From Lepidostoma basale (lineage: Eukaryota > Arthropoda > Insecta > Trichoptera > Lepidostomatidae): a stretch of DNA of 64,000 nt. Shown here in pieces: positions 11,520 to 22,330 of this stretch. The notes below the pieces were generated by a model, which was not told where the DNA came from, searched no databases, and worked only from the letters and a program-made list of their open reading frames with translations. The stretch spans positions 558,001 to 622,000 of the forward strand of contig JAHDVF020001351.1 in the NCBI GenBank assembly GCA_022606425.2. The letters are read 5' to 3'. Made by a program: the position numbers and the translations under genes. Each line of letters starts with the position of its first letter. Within the stretch, counting starts at the first letter, position 1.

Positions 11520-11905
11520 ATCATAACTAACTAACTAACTAACCATCACGCCGTCTCCCCGAAAGGGTAGGCAGAAAGAATGGACTGTCACATTTTAACC
11601 GATGTGGCACTTCATCCTTCTCTTTTCGCTCCGCGGGAGACGCGGTGTGATGGGTTGCGAACCTCATCGCCACCAATAGGTATCTCCCACGCACACTTCG
11701 ATCGTCCAACATCCACAAAATAAATCTAAAACAAATCATATAAAATACAATGATATAAAATTAAATAAAATCACAAAATAAAAATATATTAACACATACT
11801 GTTCATTTACTGTTCACTTGTTGACATGGACGATCCGGACTTTTGTGATTATTAGATTTATGTTACTCGCATCCACCGTTTTTTTAAATTAGCTGCAATT
11901 AGGTA
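11520..11905 (-). mobile_element. SN1 nonautonomous retroposon, minus copy
   Basis: TTAG-type tail at 11524-11541, the family A 3' end, the GC-rich block, GGTTCGCAACC and the 5' part with the GGATCGTCCATG block, all on the minus strand. With the copy at 9735-10190 it forms an inverted pair around the A-c LINE. Confidence 0.78.
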
Positions 11906-12249
11906 CTTAAAGCAATCGAACACCAGCGAGAACTTCAAAATAATATTGAAGACAATATTCAAATTGTCATTGGAACAAATGAAAATTTTATTTTTACACC
12001 TGTCAAAATTCTTTATATAAACGAAAAAACTTGTATAATTTTAACGTCAAAACCGCACAAACGTATTACGTGTCACAATTAACTATTATAAAGTGCAGCA
12101 ACAATCCAAACAATTCACTTTTACACGAAATATCTCCAAATTTAAGGGAGCACCACATTAACCAAACAGAATTTTCAAAATCAGATTTTTTTTTATCATT
12201 TGATCATATTTAACATATCATTCAAAGCTTAATTTAAACAACAAAAATC

Positions 12250-12320
12250 ATTTACGCCCTTTTTCGTAAGGTTAGGCAGATAGAAAGGAACGCCACACTT
12301 CTCTATTTTGACACACTTAT
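12250..12320 (-). pseudogene. Family A 3' scrap
   Basis: Diverged minus-strand match to the terminal 70 bases of family A (AGGCAGATAGAAAGGA, CGCCACACTTCT). No tail remains. Confidence 0.4.
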
Positions 12321-12327
12321 ACCAAAC

Positions 12328-12712
12328 TGCGAATTTATAACACCATCATCAAGCCAGTGACGATATATGGTTCTGAGTCGTGGACAATGACTCTAAAAGA
12401 ACAACAAAGAATCTACTGGGTTGAGAATAGAATACTTAGAATGATCCTGGGACCCAGACTCGGTGTTGCAGCGGGAACTTGGAGGCATAGGACCAACCAA
12501 GAGATCCGTACGATGACCCAGCAGCCCCTTATAATGAGCGCCGTGAGAGCCGGTCGCCTGGCATGGATTGGGCACGTATGCCGAGCCGAAGAGACCAGAG
12601 CAATCAAGACCCTGTACGCGTCTAGACCTCTAGGAAGGCCTAGACAGCGCCTAATAGACAATGTTCTGGCTGATCTGGCCCCTTGCTTGACTAGTGTTAA
12701 CATATAGATTTT
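12328..12712 (+). pseudogene. LINE family C 3' end
   Basis: Open frame from 12357 with IYGSESWTMTLKEQQRIY, RILRMILGPR, GRLAWIGHVCRAEE, LYASRPLGRPRQR and a stop after LTSVNI. These are the post-palm boxes of an RTE-like reverse transcriptase. Upstream IIKPVTIYG stays in frame. No catalytic residues remain. Confidence 0.8.
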
Positions 12713-13174
12713 GGTTTCGTTAGGCAAACGCGTATGGTGGACTGCTATATGGAGTACGCTGTCAAGTGCAAGCTGGAGTAGAAATTTTAAATGGAATAAT
12801 AACCCGGGAATCCGAACGATAACTGAGTTCCCGGTGATCTGTATTACCGATGGGAGATTATGAAGTGGATATAGTGATTATGGACGGGCGATGAGAAGGG
12901 CGCAGTAGGCTCAATTGGTACCCTACAACAGTAAGAATGATTTTTCTTCATTAACCACTTCATTACCGTAAGGCCACTGGTGGCCGCTACGTAGGCGCAC
13001 CATCAATACCGTAAGGCCACTTTGAATTAAAAATTATCCAGTAGGAATTAAACATTTTTTTGTGTGGCTAGCGATATCTGTACACTATCTCTGCTAGAAA
13101 AATGAACCTTCTGACGTTGGTCGATCTTATTGAAAAAGGGATTTTTGTAGAAGTCGAGCACTAGTGGCCAATTC

Positions 13175-13800
13175 ACTTAAAACATAATGGTTGTCAGGTA
13201 TTAAAATAAGTCAAAATTCACAGTGGCCATGTTCGCAACTGATTTTGGATTTAAAAAAAACAATAAGATTTTATGGTTCTCAGGTAATGAATTGAGTCAA
13301 AATTATAGTAGCTTATTTTGAATAAAAAAAATACTTAAAACTTAATGGTTCTCAGATACTGATTTAAGTCAAAATCTACCGTGGCTTTGCCACTTAAAAC
13401 ATTATGGTTATCGGGTACTAAAATATTATAAGTCAAAATTCACAGTAGCTATGCCCCAAACTGATTTTGGAACAAATAAAAATACTTAAGACTTTATGGC
13501 TCTAAGGGACTGAATTAAGTCAAAATTCACAGTGGCCATGTTTCTAATTGATTTTGGATTTAAAAAAATACTTAAGACATGTTCTTCGGTACTGATTTAA
13601 GTCAAAATCTACCGTGATCATATCACTTAAAACTTAATGGTTGTCGGGTACTAATTCAAACTAACTCAAAATTCACAGTGGCCATGTTCCTAACTGATGT
13701 TGGATTCAAAAAAATTCTTAAGACTTTGTCAAGAATTTAAAAAAATAATGAGTTAAGCCAAAATCTACCGTGGCCAAGTTCAAAATCACTTAGGAATTTA
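13175..13800. repeat. 85-90 bp tandem repeat, left part
   Basis: About seven diverged units built from TTATGGTTCTCAGGTACT, AAGTCAAAATTCACAGTGG, CCATGTTC and AACTGATTTTGGA. The array resumes at 14371 after two inserted elements. Confidence 0.8.
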
Positions 13801-13847
13801 AAAATTAATATTTATTAAATTTTAATTTAATTAAATTATTAAATTAA

Positions 13848-14092
13848 AAGTATAAGTTAACGATGTAAATGGAGTAAGGAGTCGAGGTAGACCGAGGAAA
13901 ACATGGCATGACCAAATTAATCAAATATTAAAGGTTGGTCATGTCAGAAGCCGGAAGAATCGACGTGCGTGTATGACTCGATGTATGAATGTGGAGGAAA
14001 CTAGAGAGGTATGTCTGGGTAGAGTAGTATGGAGGTCAGTTCTCTCTGTCTACCCCTGCGGGGAAACGGCGTGATGGTTTGTTGTTGTTGTT
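13848..14092 (+). pseudogene. LINE family A-c 3' end
   Basis: Nearly identical to 10985-11232: the VNDVNG, GRPRKTWHDQINQ and RACMTRCMNVEE codons, the CTACCCCTGCGGGGAAACGG end block and a GTT-repeat tail at 14078-14092. It sits inside the 85-90 bp tandem array and is strongly 5' truncated. Confidence 0.85.
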
Positions 14093-14371
14093 CTTAAAGG
14101 CCGTGCCACACTGTTTGAAACAAACTCTCCACAAGGGTGACCTTGGTGGAGAGCTGTGGAGCCCACGGTTGGTGTAGCGTCCACACACTGTTGTAAACAA
14201 GCTCTCCACACGTGGAATGCGTCTTTAAACGCGCATCCGTCCACAAAGTTTGTTGAAGGTCAAACGAATTTTAGTTTCAAACAAGTGTCTACACAGTTTT
14301 AAACCGCCGGTGGAGGCCGATGTGGAGAGCTTGTTTAAAACAGTGCTTGTTTAAAACAGCCCGCCTTTAAG
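14093..14371. mobile_element. MITE-like element with CTTAAAGGC ends
   Basis: Starts CTTAAAGGC and ends GCCTTTAAG, a 9-base terminal inverted repeat. Inside, CTGTTTGAAACAAACTCTCC and related copies recur in both orientations (14108, 14188, 14310). About 279 bp, noncoding. It abuts the GTT tail of the A-c fragment. Confidence 0.65.
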
Positions 14372-14490
14372 ACTTTATGGCTCTTAAGGACTGAATTAAG
14401 TAAAAATTCACCGTTGTCATGTTCGTAACTGATTTTGGACAAAAAATCACTTAAGACTTTATGGCTCTTAAGTCAAAATCTACCGTGGTC
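14372..14490. repeat. 85-90 bp tandem repeat, right part
   Basis: GACTTTATGGCTCTTAAGG, AAAATTCACCGTTGTC and AACTGATTTTGGAC continue the array left at 13800. Confidence 0.75.
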
Positions 14491-14964
14491 ACTATCGCCA
14501 GCATTATTCCACACGTTTGCACGACACTTGCAGCTTCTTTTGTCAACCAGCTCGGCGTTGGCTTAGCCGGGTATCGCGACACTGATCCGGCTTAGTAACA
14601 AATTCCTTAACTCTGGAATCGATACCCGCCGGACCGCGGAGGCTGCGTAGGGCGCGCCTTAATTAAAGACCGGATTTCGCCGCGAATATTGTTGCCTTCG
14701 GAAATTTGATTTGCGCAGGGTTGGAAAAACAAACATTTCGGGGTACGGCCGTGGAGAATTTAATTAAGGAAAATCGAAATTCCTCCCGGCCCAACTTAAT
14801 TAATAATATCCTGGAAGTTTGACGGACGAATCGGTGCGGGGCGTCCAATAAAAATTTTGCGCGTCAATCATTTTGATATATAGCTTAATGCTGACGTTCG
14901 TCTCGAATGTTCGAGTGCCTGCGAAGCATTTGTAAGCGGAACCATAATACGTAGGTATTCGATA
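14491..14964. other. No gene seen
   Basis: GC-richer stretch without a supported frame or repeat. Confidence 0.4.
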
Positions 14965-14972
14965 ATTTAGAG

Positions 14973-15499
14973 CAGTGATTCCCAAAGAGATCTATATGGA
15001 CCCCACGACAACTTGCAAGGGGTCTCACGACAACTTGTAAGGGGTCTACGACAGTTGCAAAAAAAAAATTGGGGGTTCACGAGATGGTTCATGAAGCCGA
15101 AACTGATCCGCAATCTTCTTCTTCTTCTTTTTGTCCTGTCACACCTCCGTGGTGCATAGGGCCTCAAGGAATCTTCTCCACCCGACTCTATCGCATGCCT
15201 GATGCTTAACATCATCCCAAGTGAGGCCTGCTGCCTTAACCTCGTCCTGCAGGGTTCTTCTCCAGGTGGCTCTCGGTCTGCCTCGCTTTCTCTTTCCTCC
15301 CATTGGGGACCAGTCTAGTGCGCCCTGAGCGATACAGGCTGGGTTAACCCATTAACGTTAACCCATTAACGAAACGCAATACGAATATCGAAATCGTTGT
15401 CGACCTTTTTTAATAATCAATTAGGTAAGCAGGGGGGTCTAAACAAAATTGAAAAAATCGGCAAGGAGCCTACGGTCCAAAAAAAATAGAGTACTTCTG
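14973..15499. mobile_element. hAT-type nonautonomous element with 8-bp duplication
   Basis: Starts CAGTGATTCCCAAAGAG and ends GTACTTCTG. The 8 bases before it (14965-14972) and after it (15500-15507) are both ATTTAGAG, a perfect target duplication. An 8-bp duplication and a CAG...CTG terminus are hallmarks of hAT transposons. No transposase is encoded. A LINE 3' fragment sits inside at 15108-15350. Confidence 0.75.
15108..15350 (-). pseudogene. RTE-like LINE 3' end nested in the hAT element
   Basis: Minus-strand translation gives GKRKRGRPRATWRRTLQDE, VKAAGLTWDDVKHQACDRV, GWRRFLEALCTTEV and a stop, then an AAG-repeat tail at 15117-15134. This is the standard C-terminal end of RTE/BovB-like proteins. 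Confidence 0.8.
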
Positions 15500-15619
15500 A
15501 TTTAGAGCAATAAATTCCCAACTTTTTTAACACCTATAGTTTCCCATATGAGGTTAATTTCTATGTCTCTATTATTTATAACTAACAGACCTAACAACGC
15601 TTCGCTTTTAATTTTTTTT

Positions 15620-15863
15620 TTTAATTCTGTTGAATCGTTTTTTACATCATTACAGTGCGAGCCAAGTCGATGTAAAGGCTATAGCTATCATTTTGATTCT
15701 CGTGACATGTGATAAGTAGCTGGATCTATCGCCATTTTATTGTCACGTGAATTCTGCACCAGACCAAATACAGTGTGACAATTACACTGCCATCGCCGGT
15801 ATCGAACCCGGGACCTTCGGGGTGGAAGTCAAAGCACTTACCACTCGGCCACGAAGGTCGTCT
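15620..15863 (-). mobile_element. tRNA-derived SINE, minus copy
   Basis: On the minus strand a tRNA-like head (ACCTTCGTGGCCGAGTGG with box A, GGGTTCGATACC as box B) is followed by a body with GTGACAATAAAATGGCGATAG and a tail ending ATGATGTAAAAAACGATTCA. The same element recurs at 16.9, 36.2, 52.1, 53.7 and 57.9 kb. The tRNA head suggests a serine or leucine tRNA ancestor; it is not a tRNA gene. Confidence 0.82.
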
Positions 15864-16106
15864 ATAATAACTGTAAATGCCTCAAAAACAAACAATTTCT
15901 TGTAAGATGTCGTTTTGCTATTAGCCTCTTAATCATATTAACTGTAAATACCATAGAAATGTATGACTTATTATTGTGTATATCTAACTTGTATCTTTAG
16001 TGTATTGGAAAAAAATTCTGTAGTGCTTTAGATATGTTTAAAATAAATAAATGAAATATAAAAAATAAATCAAATAAACAAGTGGATTCCATGTAGGATA
16101 TTAATT

Positions 16107-16497
16107 AGGGGATACTTCGAGAACTCGGCCGTACTGGAGGGTGTTCGGCTTTTTGTCCCCGATAGATATCTCCGACAGCGACAGCACAGATTGTTTTACC
16201 TACCGGCTGCCAGAACCAATCTGCCTCTGGTGACACCGGTGGGAAGAGCAATTAGTCTGCTGAACGCGGTCTCCTCGGAGATCGACGTCTTTCATGTTAG
16301 TGAAAGTACGTTCAAAAGGCAAATACTCTTAATTCTGGAGAGTATCCTGTCTTCCTAATGTTGAACCATCTCTTATGCGTTTCTGGTAGTATACTATATA
16401 TAATATATTATTTTACCTGTTCTCAATAGATGCCTTAAAAATAAAATTTGTAATGTCTGTTGATGAAATAAAATGATTTGATTTGATTTGATTTGAT
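16107..16497 (+). pseudogene. LINE family D 3' end
   Basis: Plus-strand remnants of the reverse-transcriptase C-terminus: RGYFENSAVLEGVRLFVPDR, then RTNLPLVTPVGRAISLLNAV and SSEIDVFHVSESTFKRQIL in a shifted frame, followed by the D 3' UTR and GATTT repeats at 16477-16497. Inserted into the 70-bp array. Confidence 0.8.
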
Positions 16498-16879
16498 ATC
16501 AATTCGCTATTAACATCTTAACAACATTACCTGTAAATGCCATAAAACTAGTGATTCTTTGTAGGATATTAATTCGCTATTAACCTCTTAACAACATTAA
16601 CTGTAAATGCCATAAAACTAATGATTCCTTGTAGGATATCAATTCGGTAAAAACATCTTAACAACTCTAACTGTAAATCCACAAAACAAGTGATTTCTTG
16701 TAGAATATCGATTCGCTATTTACATCTGAAATATCAAAAAATCGGAAGATAAAAAATGAATAAACAAGTGATTCATAATTACCAGACGAACCCTCCTAAT
16801 TTGCTATATCCTCTTATAATATTATCATGGCATTGAAAATAAATACACAAGTGATTTTTGTAGGATTATAATTAATATT

Positions 16880-17123
16880 ATTATTTTGTTGAATCGCTCT
16901 TCACATCATGACAGCATGAGCCAAATCGATGTAAAGGCTATTATAGCTATCATAGTGATTCTCGTACCATTTGATAGGTAGCTAATCTATCGCTATTTTA
17001 TTGTCACGTAAATTCTACGCCAGATCAAAGGCATTGTGACAATCACACTGCCCTTGCCGGGAATCGAACCCGGAACCTTCGGGCAGTCAACGCACATACC
17101 ACTCGGTCACGAAGGTCGTCTAT
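16880..17123 (-). mobile_element. tRNA-derived SINE, minus copy
   Basis: Same SINE as at 15620, with box B read as GGTTCGATTCC and the head at 17104-17123. It lies inside the 70-bp array. Confidence 0.82.
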
Positions 17124-17530
17124 CTATTCGACATTAATATCTTAATTGCATTAAATGTAAATGACTTCTAAATATTGAATAAACGAGTGATCCTTGTAGT
17201 ATAAAGATAAGGATTTAGCATCTTTCGAGATAGGCACGGAGGCGCGTTAGAGAGTAAGCGGCGGCCGGCTGCATGCAGCATCCTCACCTGAGTTCTACGT
17301 AATAGATTCATGAGGGAGGATCCGCATTGCACCACGGGGGGTGAATCCACAGGAGAGTGATGCGGAGCGGCCTTCACTGCGCTTACCTTGGCGGGACTGT
17401 CATAATATGAAAATACCTGGACAATGCCGCAGTGAACATTTTCACTCTTAATCTTTGTTTTTCCAGAAGTCTTAAACATTGTACTTACACAAAAATATAA
17501 TTTATTTATACATCACGTTACAGGAATAAA

Positions 17531-17705
17531 ACTAACTAACTAATCATCACGCCGTCTCCCCGAAAGGGTACGCAGAAAGAATGACTGTCACACTTGAACC
17601 GATGCGGCACTCCATCCTTCTATTTTTACGCCCCGCGGGAGACGCAGTGTGAGGGGTTGCGAACCTCATCGCCTCCAATAGGCATCTCCCGCGCACACTT
17701 CATCA
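17531..17705 (-). mobile_element. SN1 nonautonomous retroposon, minus copy
   Basis: TTAG-type tail at 17531-17543, family A 3' end, GC-rich block and GGTTCGCAACC. Truncated at its 5' side near 17705. Confidence 0.75.
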
Positions 17706-17954
17706 TAGCACAATAATATCATTTTATTTATTGTAACTTCAACAAAAACTTCATATCAAATTTAAAAAAAACTCCATATTAAATCTTTATCATAATATAA
17801 ATAGGCAAAAACCGGCATATCGTCCAAAAAAGCGTACGAGAATAAATTGAATACGGGAGAGCGAGAGAGTAATAATTCGATTTTCTGTGAAAGTAAAACG
17901 AAATGCACACGATGCGCATGCCCGAGAACGTTTCCGGAATATTTTGATGATTGT

Positions 17955-18420
17955 TGTATGAATTGTTGTTGTACTTATGTATGGAAAAAAGCATGGAACT
18001 GGCAAAAGAAGGATAAAAGTAGAATATGATAATATACGAGTATGTATATAAATGAGATCTCTTAGACGACTGTGTGGATACTCTGTGTATGATAGTGTCA
18101 AATGAAAATATAAGAAGTGAATGCGCTGCGAATGATGGTGTTATAAACAAAATAATGAAAGGATATTAAGATGGTTTGGACACATGAAAAGAATGAATGA
18201 AGAAAGAATGGTTAAAAAATTATATGTTAATGATGTAAATGGATCTAGAAATGGAGGAAGGCCGAGGAAAACTTGGCACGATCAAATAAATCAAATATTG
18301 AATGTCGGCCACGTTAGGAGTCAGTCAGAAATCGATGCGCGTGCATAACACGATGTATGAATGTTGAGGAAGCGAGTGAAATATGTCAGGAAAGAAAAGT
18401 GTGGCAGTCCATTCGCTTGC
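17955..18420 (+). pseudogene. LINE family A-a 3' end, decayed
   Basis: Plus-strand remnants of GSEAWNWQKKDKSR, MRSLRRLCGYSVYD, RWFGHMKRMNEERM, YVNDVNG, KTWHDQINQ and the end block, with several frameshifts. It ends abruptly at GTGTGGCAGTCCATTCG and the TTAG tail is replaced by CTTGCGCTTCATTCGAGC, which recurs near 55935. Confidence 0.75.
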
Positions 18421-18687
18421 GCTTCATTCGAGCTATCCGTAGCGCTCATATGCCCGAAATCATATTTAAACAATAATGACATAAAATTATCCATAATAAA
18501 GCCAATATCACATACATAACATTGTTTTAATGTGTTTTATTTTCATTTTGAATTTGTATACCTCTAAAAAAAACACCCCTTATAATTGCTGTTACCTTAT
18601 TGTGGTTTTTCCCACCTTTTATATTGTGTGTAGTTGTATCCAATATAAATTAAGTCTTTCTGATTGTATTTATAGTCAGTTGTAACA

Positions 18688-18727
18688 CCTGATGATGCTA
18701 ATATTAGTTAGCGAAAAAGTTGTCGCG
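18688..18727 (+). ncRNA. Hammerhead-like motif, family 1
   Basis: CTGATGA (18688-18694), stem II GCTAA/TTAGC with a 6-base loop, GAAA (18712-18715), a degenerate stem III AAGTTGTC and GCGACAG. Core residues are complete; stem III is no longer self-complementary. Hammerheads of this type are known from Penelope-like elements; activity here is unproven. Confidence 0.6.
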
Positions 18728-19219
18728 ACAGTTTTATAGAAATTTAATCAAATGTGATATATTCAATCAACAGCGTTTCAACTAAACAGTTAATAATAAA
18801 TAAATTATTACGTTACAGAGGTCGCGGATCGAGTTTATTTGGTTACTGGTAGGATTTTGATATATCAACTTGGTCTTATTTTTTCCACCAACTTATTTGC
18901 GGTTTTGAATCGAGAGAATTTCCCCAACTTCTATAGACGTCTGGTTTTATTCAAATGTAAGCTCCCCGACAAACAATAATTCCCCACGCCACCCTAAAGC
19001 CCTGTTACCAACTAAATGTCACCTACATTCCGACGGAGCTTTTGTTTCGAGTTCGCAAACTTTTGTTTTGAATGACTAAACTATAAACAACGAAAGCGCA
19101 CTGAATAGAATAATTTTGGGATGGAATATTTCATCACACGTACGTTAAAAAAATGTACAGAAATCATATTTTATTGTTAACAAATAATTTAAAACCGAAA
19201 ATTAAGTAACACATAATTA

Positions 19220-19870
19220 TTTGTGAAATGTATACTTACATCTGTATACGAATCCTGGATTTTCACCTGTGGGTGGTTAATTTAAATTTTTAATTGTATC
19301 TCAATAGAGACGAAGAAACAAACTGGAAACTGAATATGGATGATCAAGGTGTTTACAGGACTTATGACCTGTCATTGGTTGGGTTCGTATACAGATGTAA
19401 GTATACATTTCACAAATATTTGTAAATATTCTGGTCAATTATTTGGCGTATAAAATAGGAGTGGATACTCCAGGCGACTTCTAACAGTACGATAGGAGGC
19501 GGTAGCCTCTTCGCATTGTGTTAATAAAGTAGTTTGCTAAATGCTAAACAATCATTCTTCATAGATGGCGTTAGTGGATGGATTGTATAGATTAATATTA
19601 AAAAATTAATTAGTACAATCAAATCTACATAGATGGCTAACTGGAACTGCCACGTGAAGATAAGTATGAATTTGGAGTATATATACAACTTCCAAAAAAA
19701 ATGTATCATACATGATCATAATAACAATGGTGGAATGGGGAATGTTGTAATTACATAAAGCGTGCGCTTAACCCAACCAATGACAGGTCATAAGTCCTGT
19801 AAACACCTTGATCATCCATATTCAGTTTCCAGTTTGTTTCTTCGTCTCTATTGAGATACAATTAAAAATT
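19220..19870. mobile_element. FB1 foldback element, copy 2
   Basis: A shorter version of the element at 3922-5067: a 165-base left arm, then an inverted long arm (from 19386) ending ATTGAGATACAATTAAAAATT. Direct 13-base repeats TAACACATAATTA flank it at 19207-19219 and 19871-19883. An open frame on the minus strand (19521-19709) is also present in copy 1 but has no known domain and lies inside the repeat. Confidence 0.8.
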
Positions 19871-20035
19871 TAACACATAATTAATTATGGCATCGGCACT
19901 TAAACTTTTGAAAATTTTATATAAAATAATAAACTGTTAGTCCATTGTTTTGGCCGAAATTGGCCGAAATTTCGGTAGAATTAAATTAAAACCTTAACAT
20001 TTTAAACTATTAAATTAAATAACTTTGTTTTTTGT

Positions 20036-20220
20036 ATGGCAATTGTATTTTATTTTACGCGACAGTTGTTTCATCAACCTATTTTGACATCATCAGGTGT
20101 TACAATAATACATAAAAATTTTGATCATAGGTTGACGAAACAGCTGTCGCGTAAAATAAAACTAAAAATAGGTACAATTGTGATAAATAAAACAAAGTTT
20201 TTTTTATTTAACAGTTAAAA
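20036..20220. ncRNA. Inverted hammerhead-like pair, family 1
   Basis: Minus strand: CTGATGA (20090-20096), stem TCAA/TTGA, GAAA (20069-20072), then CAACTGTCGCG. Plus strand: only the 3' half, GGTTGACGAAACAGCTGTCG at 20130-20149. The two face each other and the outer arms continue as an inverted repeat (TTTTATTTTACGCGACAG against CTGTCGCGTAAAATAAAA). Confidence 0.6.
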
Positions 20221-20354
20221 ATGTTTCGAATGTTTCGAAAAGGTAAAATATCAAAGTGTTTCGGAAAAAAAGCAATAGACTATAGAAAATACTGACATAA
20301 AAATACGTGGATATAATTACGTAAATGGAAAATAAAAAAACGATGAATACTATC

Positions 20355-20480
20355 TCGAGAGGATGAATCGTCACACTGTTCTATTCTGACATAACTCTCA
20401 CGCTTTTTCTACATTCATACACCGTGACATGCACGCTCGTTTCCGAATTTGAACACTTTGACTTTTAGTAATTTTGCGAC
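20355..20480 (-). pseudogene. Family A 3' scrap
   Basis: Diverged minus-strand match to the end of family A (CGTCACACTGTTCTATTCTG, TTCATACACCGTGACATGCA). Confidence 0.45.
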
Positions 20481-20599
20481 TTAATAATTTCTTTTTATTC
20501 TTCTTCTTTCAATAGATTTGACGATATCTGGCGAACAAATTAATACCACAATTTTTTTTATCGGGACTCACAAAGCCCGAGGTAAAAATATAAGTTTTA

Positions 20600-20835
20600 A
20601 AGTAAAAAGCTAAAAAATACGCAGCTTGGGAAGACCACGGCTTCGTTCGCTTGACAGTGTTCTGAAGGACCTGCAATTGTTGGGAGTTCTAACTCCCAAC
20701 GACCTGGGGAGTGGAAGTCGAGAGCTCAGGATAGGGTCGGCCGGAGAAACTTTTTGGAAGCGGCCGAGGTCCACCCAGGACTGTAGAACCAGAAAGAAAA
20801 GAAGAAAACAATCTCTGGCACAGAAATCATGTCTT
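20600..20835 (+). pseudogene. LINE family C 3' end
   Basis: Plus-strand frame LGRPRLRSLDSVLKDLQLLG followed by ETFWKRPRSTQDCRTRKKRR. Matches the GRPRMRWLDG region of the copy at 60.2 kb. Only the terminal 75 codons remain. Confidence 0.65.
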
Positions 20836-21240
20836 CTAGGATGATATCCTTCTTCTTTCTTGTTGTAGACCTATGTGGCCTGTTATCCAGAGTGTTGCTC
20901 CTTCTGTGAGGTAGACTCCCAGCTGTCCTTCTATATTTTAGAAGGTCTTCCAGGAGGACGAGTCCCATGAGGCTGATTATGTAGTGCAATATAGTGTTGT
21001 CCATTCTTTGAAAATGACCGTACCAGTCTCTTTTTCGCTGTCTTCTAGATCTTATAATATCCTCTACCTCACATATCTCCCTTATTCTGGTGTTCCTCAA
21101 GCGATCTCTCAGTGTCCTGCCTGCTTTTCTCTTCAGTGACTTTGTCCTGCCTGCTATCGTCCTCAGAGTCTCGGGATGATATCCAATTCGTATAAATTCG
21201 AACCTTACAATTTTAAATTTAGCCCATGATATATAAAAAC
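20836..21240 (-). pseudogene. LINE family G 3' end
   Basis: Minus-strand frame with RTIAGRTKSLKRKAGRTLRD, RLRNTRIREICEVEDIIRSR, DWYGHFQRMD, then LLEDLLKYRRTAGSLPHRRS and RKKK. The order WYGH box, GR-type box, RKKK end is that of an RTE-like C-terminus. A second copy lies at 47.9 kb. It abuts the plus-strand C fragment end to end. Confidence 0.7.
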
Positions 21241-21744
21241 TAATTATTTTTATGGAATAAGTAAGCAATTTATAAGATCAAAAACAATTCTGCGCCGTTA
21301 GATTAGTTTATACGTGAAAAAAATAATGATTTACGAATCTGATAGCTACGAATGATGAACTGACTAAGAAAAGGTCAATTAACTAAATCAGAAACGAAAA
21401 ATTGATCTTTTTACCTCGGGCTTTGTGAGTCTCGATAATACAATTTGTGGTATTAAATTCTTTACGATTGTCATCCGTCATTCCGGCAAAAGTAGGAGCA
21501 TTCTCTCGGAGCGGATTGGCCCAGTAAACCACCGTTCATTTATAATATATAATGTACAAAGAATTCCTAAGAAACCTGCTCGAACAGGGGGAGACAGAAA
21601 GAGATAGAGAATAACAGGAAAACAAGACAGGTAGACAGTTAGAACTGGGGGGAAAGTACAAATCTATAAGAATTGAGAGAAATATTGTGTATAAAATAAT
21701 TATAACGCATTTTTATGAATTAAAACACAGTTTTCCACTTTTGA

Positions 21745-21850
21745 GTTTATTTTTCTCGATATGTTTTAAAGGTTTTTACTTACACCTTCATCATTGAGAA
21801 CGATATAAACATGAAGGTGTAAGCCTTCGAAACATGCCGAGAAAAATTAA
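21745..21850. ncRNA. Inverted hammerhead-like pair, family 5
   Basis: Plus arm: ATGAAGGTGTAAGCCTTCGA at 21811-21830, then AACATGCCGAG; minus arm, diverged, at 21752-21795. The family consensus, better seen at 40.8 kb, is GATGAAGG, loop, CCTTCGAAACATGTC. The CTG at the start of the core is poorly kept, so assignment is tentative. Confidence 0.45.
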
Positions 21851-21924
21851 CTCAAAAATGGAATAAACTGTGTTATAATTCATAAAAAATTCGTCATTCT
21901 GGGATTCCACATCAACAGTCATGT

Positions 21925-22110
21925 AAAACCCAATGATGGGAAGAGCAATCAGTCTGCTGAACATGATCTCTTCGAAGAACGACATCTTAAATGTAAGTAA
22001 AAGTACGTTCAGAGAGAAATTACTATATATTATATTAATCAGAAAATAGAGCCTTGTCTTCCTAAAGTCGAACCATCTCTTTTTTGCCTGTTCTCAATAG
22101 ATGCCTTAAA
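21925..22110 (+). pseudogene. LINE family D scrap
   Basis: Translates to MMGRAISLLNMISSKNDILN then VSKSTFREKL, the same end domain as 16.2 kb, followed by a diverged D 3' UTR (TGTTCTCAATAGATGCC). No GATTT tail. Confidence 0.6.
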
Positions 22111-22114
22111 CCTC

Positions 22115-22330
22115 AATTTTGTTATTTATTGTTTCTTGAACAATGAAGTAAAACTCGATATTTAATAATTAATACGAATTAAATCGTCTGTTTTATAGAA
22201 CTTTTATTATAAAGACATGTTTCGCCTTTCTAAAGCATTATCAAATGTATTCATTATCAAACAAAAACATTTGATAATGCCTTAGAAAGGCAAAACATGT
22301 TATTCTCATAAATTAAAATAAAACATCTAG
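22115..22330. ncRNA. Foldback with hammerhead-like pair, family 4
   Basis: Arms TTGTTTCTTGAACAATGA and TTCTAGAAG-type sequence enclose facing cores: minus at about 22213-22243 (TTGATAATGC, AGGCGAAACATGTC) and plus at 22270-22302 (TTGATAATGCCTTAGAAAGG, then CAAAACATG). The first core box reads TTGATAA instead of CTGATGA, so it is hammerhead-like rather than a match. Confidence 0.45.

Larger units (their letters stand above)
15870..17210. repeat. 70-bp tandem repeat, interrupted
   Basis: Unit like GGATATCAATTCGCTATTAA, CATCTTAACAACATTA, CTGTAAATGCCATAAAAC, GTGATTCTTTGTA. Clear units at 16497-16700, diverged ones at 15870-16080, 16720-16870 and 17124-17210. A LINE D fragment (16107-16497) and a SINE (16880-17123) lie within it. 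Confidence 0.78.

Noticed and set aside
19521..19709. Hydrophobic frame in the FB1 element, also present at 4151-4336
   Set aside because: It recurs only because the repeat recurs; short, no homology, and broken in the inverted arms.
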